A DNA stretch of 28,093 bases from Porogramme epimiltina (Eukaryota > Basidiomycota > Agaricomycetes > Polyporales > Polyporaceae), in the NCBI GenBank assembly GCA_900155495.1, contig FTLJ01000257.1, positions 1 to 28,093 on the forward strand, written 5' to 3'. The translations under genes and the position numbers were made by a program. The notes below the pieces were generated by a model. The model ran no database searches and was not told where the DNA came from. It saw nothing but the letters and a program-made list of their open reading frames with translations. Shown in pieces: positions 21,011 to 28,093 of the stretch (the first letter of the stretch is position 1; each line of letters opens with the position of its first letter).

Positions 21011-22208
21011 ATGCCCTCCACTCCAGTCCCCGTCGGTGCGCTCAACATGCCCTCCTCCGCCACACAAGGAGAACGCGTCACTCTCACCCTTGTCGGCTGG
21101 ATGTTCCTCGGTCTCTTCGCTGTCTTTGTCATTGCTGCCGTCGCGCACGGTCTCCGCGGTCTTCGACGCCACCTTCGTGCCCGCAAACTCCACGCCACCC
21201 CCGTCCCCTGGTCCGCAGAGGACGCCACCTTCGCCAAGGACGGCCCCCGCTCGCTCTGGCTCCCCACTCTCGTCCTCAGAAGCCCCGATGAATGGTCGAC
21301 GTCTTCCCCCGGTTCCGACTGCAGCCAGTTCTCCCATCTCTCCCAGGTTCGCTGCGGCAAGCCCGGTCGTGACTCTACGCTCTGCCGTGCCATCACCGAC
21401 TACACTTTCCCCGGGGAAGGTTCATCTTCCATCACGGTCAGCCTCCCCTTACAGTTATTCTCCCCTACGACGGAGCCTAATTTTTATTTCCCACCAGACT
21501 CCACAGCTTGCCCGCCTGCCGAGCGCGAGGAACAGCGAAAGCCCGGACAGCCCTCGGAGCCAGTTCAGCGAAGACGGTTCGCCCACACTGCACGGCTGCT
21601 CTCCGCCTCTGGACACCCCTCCGCTTGAGCGCAAGTCGACTACTCCAGCTTTTGATACACCCTCGGTCGCCACGCCTCCCGCGCCACTCCCTGCCGCAGT
21701 CCCCCTTGCGAAGCTCCCCAGCCACCGGCCCGCCGCTCCCGCCGTCCCGCTCTACTACAACCACCACTTCCCTATCGTGCGCGTCACCCCCGCCTCGCCC
21801 CACAACGTCGGACTCGGCCTGCGCGTCCCCCAGGTGCGCGTCCCGCACTACCCGCACCCGTACTTCGACGCCCCCGGCACCACGCCCACGGCCCAGACTC
21901 AGCCCCAGCCGAAGCGCGAGCGCAAGCGCAAGCAGGACCGCGAGCGGGACCAGGAGCGCCGGCAGGAGAAGAAGCAGGACCGCGAGATGCGCCGCATCGC
22001 GCGTGCGCTCCGGCCTATGTGTGGCGCAGGCCCGTTGGACCCCCGCTTGCAGGCCATCTGGGAGCGCCATAGCCCGGTAGGTGCTCCAGGCGACCAGGCG
22101 GCCCTTCAGCGCGCTCTCGGAGGGTGGATCGACGCCGTCGCGGAGGCTGGAGTTGAGGGCTCGCCCAAGTCGCAGGGGTCGCCGTCGATGCTGCCATACT
22201 TGCGTTGA
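21011..22208 (+). CDS. One-pass membrane protein with Ser/Pro-rich and basic cytoplasmic region, hypothetical
   Basis: I do not recognise a family. The best model is exons 21011-21294, 21347-21419 and 21498-22208, giving 355 residues. The start and TM-bearing exon are clear, as is the last exon. Residues 25-48 form a membrane helix (LTLVGWMFLGLFAVFVIAAV) followed by RGLRRHLRARK, which predicts a cytoplasmic C-terminus. The middle is Ser/Pro-rich. Residues of about 258-292 are extremely charged (KRERKRKQDRERDQERR), and the end, MLPYLR, is short and hydrophobic. The two introns are chosen for pyrimidine-rich acceptors and phase (52 and 78 bases). An equally phased alternative is one intron at 21437-21497, or at 21347-21497, which changes the middle segment. 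It is convergent with the arrestin-like gene, 232 bases between stops. Confidence 0.6.
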
Positions 22209-22440
22209 ATCGTTTGACTGAGGATTTGAGATGGCTCGAGGGCTGGTACGTTCTGCTCTGTCGTTTTTGGTTTTTGCTATTGCACGTATTTTACGGTGGT
22301 GTGATTCTGCGTTCCATAGTACGTAAGGGTAATAATATCGGTCGGCTTAACGTTATACCGTAATGACCGAGAAGGATGGCTCGTGACGTACGAATGACAA
22401 GTTATCCAGATATCCAACTTAATGTGATCCGAAGTGACGC

Positions 22441-23903
22441 TCATTCCTTCTCGTCATCTCCCCACTCTTTGTCTTCTGCGTCCCAGTATCCTCTGTGAAT
22501 GCGGTCAGCGCTAACTGTCGTGATATCGAAGATGAGGACTTACGGAGGAAGGTCGAGCGTTGGCAGTGGCGGGGCGCCCTCGTCTCGCGGCAGCGGTTTA
22601 TCGATCCCCGACGTGATCGTAACGGGCACCTCGAGCAACACGGAATTCCCTAATCCCGGGAAAGGGACCTTTACGACGAGATCATACTGTTCACACCCGT
22701 CAGCCACCGGAACACAAACGCACGTCCCATCCGGACACTTACCGCACACTCAAGGTTGTGCACTGCGAACGATGGTGGGCAGTCAAGCCGAAATGTCGAC
22801 CCGAACGTCGCGCGCTGCACCCACGTCCCTCGCTCCTCCCCATGCGCGCCGAACGATCCGTCCTGCACGCGTCGCTGAGGGTTTTCCTTCCCTTTCTCAT
22901 CCGAGACAAGTGGCGTAGCGTCTTCGGGTATCCACTCTCGTGGTGACACCTCTGCATCAATAGGCGGACGCGCCGCGCCCTTGTCCTTGTCCTTGTCCTT
23001 GCCAAGGAAAGTGGCGACGGTGGTCCCCGTGTTCGTGCGCATTATCTTCGCACGGACGCGGAGGCGGCGGTGGAGCGTGAACTCGACCCCGTCGGGCGTG
23101 AGCGGCACGGGCGGGAAGACAGGCTTGTCTGCGGGTGGACTCTTGGAGCGGGCTAGGGGCGCAGACACTGTCGTGACAGTGATGGTGTAGGGAACGTCGG
23201 AGGATATAGGGAGCACGGGAATGTGAGGAAGCTTGAGCTGCGGGGAAGGGGGAAGTTCAGGAGGGCCTGCAGAAAAGAGAAGCAGAAGGACACACTTCGA
23301 CAGTGGCCTTGGCATAGTCGCCCCACAGACCCCTGCGCATCAACTCTTCCTTGCTGAAAGGCTTCCAAGTGTGCGTCGCGCTCTCACTTTTGATCTGCGC
23401 GCCTAGTTGGTCCCTGGGGAGAACCGCGAGCGGCTGGCAGTGCTTCTTGTTGAGGTTAAGGAAGCCCTTGCGAACGCCGACTGCCGTGAGCGAGTACCGG
23501 ATGGTGCCCGACTCACCCATCCTGCGGAACTGGAAGGATGGCGGGAGCTGGGGAGGGAGAGAAAACGAGAATGGTACGCGGAGGGTGTCGGAGCCCGCTG
23601 CTGGATAGAGGTTGTCACCACGCATCCAGAGGTTGGCATCTTCACGGACGAGGCGGATCGTTTCGGTGTACGTGCTCTTGTCTCGATGGATGAGGCTAGG
23701 GTAGCGGTTAGAGTTGGGATATCCCAGGCGCGCGGAAGGACGTACGTCTTGGAAGCCCCTCTGAGACGGATTTGGACCTGCTCGATGTTCTCTTCTTGAA
23801 GCTGTCGGAAGTCGATCGACACCTCGCCTTCGATCGTGCTGCCCGCGGGGTATATTGCGGGCGGGGTATAGATGGTGAGTGCAGACGTGGACCTGGAGAA
23901 CAT
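22441..23903 (-). CDS. Arrestin-like protein 1 with C-terminal PPxY
   Basis: Exons 23903-23746, 23695-23296, 23237-22743, 22686-22544 and 22492-22441 give 415 residues. The N-terminal half has the arrestin-fold pattern (SALTIYTPPAIYPAGSTIEG, then VQIRLRGASKT). HRDKST, the LPPSFQFR stretch, GLWGDYA, the block LPHIPVLPISSDVPYTI, GTWVQRATF and VKVPFPGLGN follow. These are shared one-to-one with the neighbouring copy at 24476-26404. The last exon completes LPPGYWD, so P398-P399-G400-Y401 is a PPxY motif whose second Pro codon is split by the final intron. In fungi, arrestin-related adaptors use PPxY to recruit the Rsp5 ubiquitin ligase and drive endocytosis of transporters. That role is inferred here. 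A hexanucleotide repeat encodes KDKDKDK in exon 3. Confidence 0.85.
22979..23001 (-). repeat. Hexanucleotide repeat encoding Lys-Asp units
   Basis: Tandem ccttgt units (about four, the last imperfect) inside exon 3 of arrestin-like gene 1 encode alternating Lys and Asp. The paralogue at 24476-26404 lacks this tract, so it expanded in one copy only. Confidence 0.75.
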
Positions 23904-23946
23904 GGGCGGAGATGATGAAGGGACAGTGAACGCGTGGGCCGATCAG

Positions 23947-23961
23947 GCGGGGCGTATATAT
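23947..23961 (-). promoter_or_regulatory. TATA-type element of arrestin-like gene 1
   Basis: Read on the minus strand it is ATATATACGCCCCGC, 44-58 bases upstream of the start codon at 23903. The same 15 bases precede the WSC gene at 19725-19739. Confidence 0.55.
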
Positions 23962-24279
23962 GGGAGAAGGACGCCATCCGATCGACCTCGGGGGCCCTGT
24001 CAAAAAGCACCGCAGAGACAAGACCGCGATCGCCCTAGCGAGTCGATCACGACCCGCACATGACCTTGACGGCGGGGGTGGCGGGCTGCGGTCAGCGAGT
24101 GAGACGGCTGCGCTGGAGGCGTTACGTCGGATTCTGACTCGGTGGGCTGAGGGCGCAGCTGGAGGCGATAATGGCACTGCGCCTTTGAGGATTCTAATTG
24201 GGGGAGGGGCGCGAGGTCGCGGGTGCAGCGCCCACTTGGAGGAGCACTGCCACCGAGTCCATAGGCGATGACATCAGGG

Positions 24280-24308
24280 CGAGTCGATCGACGGCCATCG
24301 ACGACTCG
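24280..24308. repeat. Imperfect palindrome with CGAGTCG/CGACTCG arms
   Basis: Perfect 7-base outer arms enclose a centre that also nearly pairs with itself (gatcgacggccatcga). It lies about 380 bases upstream of arrestin-like gene 1. A binding site or a small hairpin are both possible. Confidence 0.4.
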
Positions 24309-24324
24309 CGACCCTTGCTCCTTC

Positions 24325-24352
24325 GTCGACATCGATCCGTCGACATCGATCC
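24325..24352. repeat. 14-base perfect tandem duplication
   Basis: The unit GTCGACATCGATCC occurs twice without spacing. Each unit carries overlapping GTCGAC and ATCGAT palindromes. Confidence 0.85.
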
Positions 24353-24475
24353 CCGCGCACGGCCGCCGGGCCCCTGACTTTTCCAACTCAGCCCGAAGAG
24401 ACCGCGCCGAATGCGAGCACTGTCGCCGCCACTCGCCACTCGTCGCCCACGCGCACGCGCACGCACACGGGCGTC

Positions 24476-26404
24476 CTAGTTCTTGTCCTCGAGCCCCGCC
24501 CAAACGCTATCGCCCACGTCCCAATAGGCACTGCACAAGGTTCGATTTAGCTCGGTATCGATCGCGATCAGCGCGAGAACGCCGCGCGAGAGAAAAAGGC
24601 TCACGGAGGCAAATCCAGCGTTGCCGTCGGCACCCGCGCGTGTCCCCCTTGCGACTCCGCGGGCCCCAGCCCTGCCGCGTCCGACTCCGACCTCCAGCCC
24701 GAAGCCGAACCCCGCACAGGCGCGGACACAGCCGTCCCGCGCACCACGGGGGCGTCGATACCGGAGCTCACAATGACGGGCAGCTGCACCTTCACGTCGT
24801 TCCCTAGCCCCGGGAATGGCACCTTCAACGACAGGCAGTACTGCGAGCGGGCCCCACGGCCACGCACATCCGCAGGTGTCAGTTTTTTTTTGCACTTCGC
24901 AGTGACGCGAGCGAAGGGAGAGCGCGCGGAGGACTGAATGGTGGAACGGCAGGGACACGGAGACGCACCTCGCACTGGATGAGCTCCGTCGCGAACGTGG
25001 GTGGGACGTTGAACCACATCCTCGCCTCGAAGCGGGCACGCTGCACCCACGCGCCGACCGCCTCCCTGCTGCTCCTCTTCGCGCCCGGATCCGCGCCTGC
25101 GGGCACCCACTCCTTCTCGGCCAGGTACGTCTCCACGTCCGGCCGCGGAAATCCTAGGATCGCCGCCTCGTCGCTCTCGGACGTCGCGCCGACGGTGCCG
25201 GGCGCAAGTTGGCGCGCCGCACGGACGTGCAGGCGGCGGCTCAGCCGGAAGCTCACGCCAGTGTGCACCGCGGGCGGCGCGGGGAAGACGGGCTTGTCTG
25301 GCGGGTGCGCGTCCGCCTTGGCGCGCGCGAGCGGCGCGGTCCTGGTTGTGATCTCAATCTTGAATGGGATGTCGGCGAAGAGGGGGAGGACGGGAACGTC
25401 TGGGAGCGTGAGCTAGACAGAATATGGTAAGCGTGGAGGGCCAAGAGTCTGTGCGCGCCGGGCAGGTCTCAGGGGTTGGAGGGCGCGCCGGCGGGGAACG
25501 CGATGGCGAGCCGTCTCTATTGTGTGCGTGTGCTGCGCGCGGGCGGGAGAACTGGTTATAGTACCAGCCCATACCATATATGCGCATCGTCCATGACAAA
25601 CCTAGCTCAGGGGGTCGAATGGGAACGCGCCCCGACGTACCGCCGGCAGCGAGGCCCGTGTTGGTGCCTGTCCATCGCGGGAAGAGGCTCCAGGACGCCC
25701 CAGGACGCACATCAAACAAGCTCGCGGACACAGAGAGCCTGCACCGACCGGGCACCCCGAGTGCGCGTGCAAAGAGGAAGAAACGATGAGACGGGAGGAG
25801 CTTACCTCGACTTGGACGGTGGCGTAGTCACCCCAGAGGCCCTTCCTGATCTTCTCCTCCGCGCGCACCTTCTTCCAGCCGTGTTCCGCACCCGCACGAA
25901 TCTGCGCGCCGACGGGATCAGAGGGGAGGATCACCAGGGGAGTCTGGAGCCGCCGATTGATCTGGAACGTTCCCGGGCGCACACCCACGGCGGTTAGGGC
26001 GTAGAGGACCGACGCGGACTTGCGCGAGCCGCGGAAATGGAAGGACGGGGGCAAGCTGGGGGGGAGCGGGAGGCGGAACGGGAGGCGGAGGGTGTCTGTG
26101 CCCGGGGGCGGGTAGGCGGCACCGCGCGCCCAGAGGGAGAGGTTGGCATGGAGGAGGGGGCAGGCGTCGCGGAGTGTGGACTTGTCGTGGCGGACCATGC
26201 TAGCGGGGGTGTTTAGGCGGCGCGAGAAGGGCAAAAGGAATGGACGAACGTCTGAAGGACGCCGCGGAGCTTGAGGTACACTTCTTGGATGTTCTCTTGC
26301 TGAAGCTGCCGAAAGTCGATGAGGACCTCGCCCTCGATGAAGCCGCCCGCGACATATATTGTCGGCGGTAGGGCGAGGGTGAGCGCGGGCGCGGAGGGAG
26401 ACAT
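24476..26404 (-). CDS. Arrestin-like protein 2 with C-terminal PPxY
   Basis: Exons 26404-26250, 26199-25806, 25412-24969, 24840-24605 and 24530-24476 give 427 residues. All four intron positions and phases match arrestin-like gene 1. Shared blocks are TIYVAGGFIEGEVLIDFRQL, HDKST, LPPSFHFRG, GLWGDYA, LPDVPVLPLFADIP, GAWVQRARF and LKVPFPGLGN. The last intron again splits the second Pro codon of the PPxY motif (P409-P410-A411-Y412, followed by WD). Intron 2 (25413-25805) is 393 bases against 58 in the paralogue, and intron 3 is 128 with a run of eight A on the coding strand. The arrestin fold and PPxY suggest a ubiquitin-ligase adaptor in membrane-protein traffic; the cargo is unknown. No membrane segment or signal peptide is visible. 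Confidence 0.85.
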
Positions 26405-28093
26405 CGCGCCGATGGGGTGGAAGGGAGATGGGGATGGGGATGAGGGGTGCAGCCAGAAGAGAAGGGCCGTCGTGGACGAGTACGCGGTTGGGGTGGTGGG
26501 CGATCGCAGTCGCGGGGCTAATAGAATCGAGGACGGACGAATACACGAATACACTCCGAGTCCGAGTCTCATCTGAGACTCTCACACTCGCAAAGTACAT
26601 AATCCTCGTCGCGTCGCCCCGGCTGCCCGGGCCGGGGTGCTGACGTCATCGTTCTTGGGTGCAGAGACTTGGGGAGAGTGCAGGGCCCAGCGCATGACTG
26701 GATTTGCAGGGAGCAGGTCGCGGTGAAGGCTGGTCTAGAATAGTATGCTAGAACGCGTTCATTAAAATGTGGACAAACGCTAATAGCGTTATAGGCGTTG
26801 GGGCCAAGCCTGCGGGCCTAGGACGTCCGCCTGGTAGAGCATCGAGTGTCTGGGCATCGCTCCGATAAGTGCGGACTTCGCTGCCAAGTGTCGGTGGGAA
26901 TAGGGAGGGGCAGAGGCTGCACGCGGGCCATCGCACTGAAGCTGCCTGCGATCGTCTTCCCTGCTCTCTCGCTCGTTTCGAGGGGTGGGTGACGGGCCGC
27001 AGAGGCCTGGTGGGAGCACACGGGCACACGAGCGCGCCGAGGAGGGCGAAAGAGTGCGCTGGTCACGCGTGCCTAGACACCCGGGATCGAAACGCAGCTC
27101 GGGCGGGATCGCGCACGCGCCGCGAGCGCACCGAGGGAGATGGGGAGAGCACCGCCCATTGATTCGCGCACCCGATCGAGCCGCGGGGCGCGCGGACTTG
27201 GAACACGGCGCGCAGTGCGGCTGCCGCAAACGCGCGCCGTCCTCGCGCGCGCGAGCTGGGAGCGCAGAAGCACGGCCAGCCTGGCAGCGGCGGCGGCTGG
27301 AGGGGGTGGTGGGCCGGCGGCGCGCCCCCGTGAGATGCATGGGCGCGTGACGGGTGATCGTCGGTGCGCGTGGGCGGCGAGCGCAGCGCCCAGCGGTGGG
27401 ATGGATGGTGGTGGGACTCATGGGGCGGGGGGAGAGAAGGCTAATCGGGAGGCGAGGAGGGCGATAGAGTTGCGATCGCGCGCGGTGGCCGATAGCCGAG
27501 CGACAATGACGCAAGGCGGGGCGAAGGCGGGAAGAGACGACGAGAAGGCTGTCGAAGCGAGGGGTGAGGTCGCTGGCTGTGGCCAGGGTGGGACGGTGGA
27601 CGGTGAGTGGACGGGGACGGGGCGGAGGCAGGCACGAGGGAAGGACGGGAAGGCGGGGAGGGGGAGGTACATACACAGCCGCACGGAAAGTGGGCGCAGG
27701 AGGTTCGGAGTGGCGGAGGAGCGGAGGCGGAGAGGGAGAGAGGGAGGGCTGGGGGTGGGACCGAATTTGACTGTTGTGGGGAAACGGGCCCGGGAGGGGG
27801 GCGGTGGTGCTCGGGCGGGAGGGGCATGGGAGGGAAGTTCCGAGGACAGGCACGGGGCTGGGGGATAGGAGGAGGGGGGGAAGGCAGGGAGCGGCTGGTC
27901 GACGTGCGGAAGCGGGTGGCTCTCGAGGCGTGGGCGGGCGCGGAGTGGGGCAGTGGAGGCGGGGAGGGGGGGGGGAGGCAGGGGACCGGGGGTGGGGAGG
28001 GGAGTGACGGGCTGGGGGGCCGGGGAGGACGATAAGGCCGCGCGGACAGGCCACGGGCATGGGTTCGGACTGGGGAAGGGGGCGAAAAAGAAA
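26405..28093. other. G-rich region without a recognised gene
   Basis: The first 250 bases should hold the promoter of arrestin-like gene 2. From about 27400 to 28050 the plus strand is very rich in G and A, with many runs of three or more G. This keeps several frames open on both strands without protein-like composition. No tRNA or other RNA gene was recognised. Confidence 0.55.
26641..26648. promoter_or_regulatory. Perfect CRE/ATF site upstream of arrestin-like gene 2
   Basis: TGACGTCA, the palindromic site of ATF/CREB-type bZIP factors, lies 237 bases upstream of the start codon at 26404. An 8-base match can arise by chance; position makes it a reasonable candidate. Confidence 0.4.

Larger units (their letters stand above)
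23904..24475. other. Spacer between the two arrestin-like genes
   Basis: A 572-base stretch upstream of arrestin-like gene 1. It holds the TATA-type element at 23947-23961, an imperfect palindrome at 24280-24308 and a 14-base tandem duplication at 24325-24352. No gene was recognised. Confidence 0.55.

Noticed and set aside
26815..26880. tRNA-like stretch with ctggtagagc
   Set aside because: Only a D-arm-like string is present; no acceptor stem pairing and no TTCGA box.
26789..28060. Open frame of 423 codons on the minus strand
   Set aside because: It is almost entirely Pro, Ser, Arg and Ala from G-rich complementary sequence. It has no domain pattern and several other frames are equally open.
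1..28093. CRISPR arrays, bacterial operons, insertion sequences
   Set aside because: No regularly spaced repeats and no transposase or long terminal repeats seen; the genes are eukaryotic with spliceosomal introns.

Overview
The window looks like nuclear DNA of a filamentous basidiomycete, most likely an agaricomycete (mushroom or polypore type). The reasons are GC-rich coding sequence, genes split by many 44-110 bp GT..AG introns, close packing on both strands, and the gene families present: HNH-domain proteins of the mushroom-expanded type, single-pass membrane proteins with a Ser/Thr stalk, a WSC protein and a CBM1 relic. All gene models were spliced by hand: I required reading phase to be kept across every intron and checked family motifs or the neighbouring paralogue. 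No database search was run.

Layout. Bases 1-716 hold a weakly supported short gene with an in-frame TAG that a 45-base intron could remove. Bases 717-3109 have no convincing gene. An HNH nuclease-like gene (3110-4429, +) is followed by a tandem pair of single-pass membrane proteins, A (5798-7655, +) and B (8674-10103, +), and then a complete Rpd3/HDAC1-type histone deacetylase (10659-13126, +). Convergent to it is a PP4-type Ser/Thr phosphatase catalytic subunit (13425-14866, -). Behind that lies a second HNH paralogue in inverted orientation (15140-16456, -). A frameshifted remnant of a fungal cellulose-binding module (CBM1) sits alone at 16731-16893. Next come ribosomal protein uL1/RPL10A (17513-18393, -), a secreted protein with two WSC domains (18822-19580, -), a one-pass membrane protein with a basic C-terminus (21011-22208, +), and a tandem pair of arrestin-like proteins (22441-23903 and 24476-26404, both -). 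The last 1.7 kb is G-rich on the plus strand and has no convincing gene.

How the genes may connect. HDAC, PP4 and RPL10A are ordinary housekeeping genes. The accessory content consists of three duplicated pairs: HNH, membrane A/B and arrestin. All four proteins of the membrane and arrestin pairs carry a PPxY motif within about 20 residues of the C-terminus. In known fungal biology this motif binds the WW domains of Rsp5/NEDD4 ubiquitin ligases, and arrestin-related adaptors use it to send membrane proteins to endocytosis. That makes potential adaptors and potential membrane cargo near neighbours here. This link is inference.

Limits: exon borders are predictions, the two weakest models are the gene at 69-715 and the one at 21011-22208, and UTRs were not determined.
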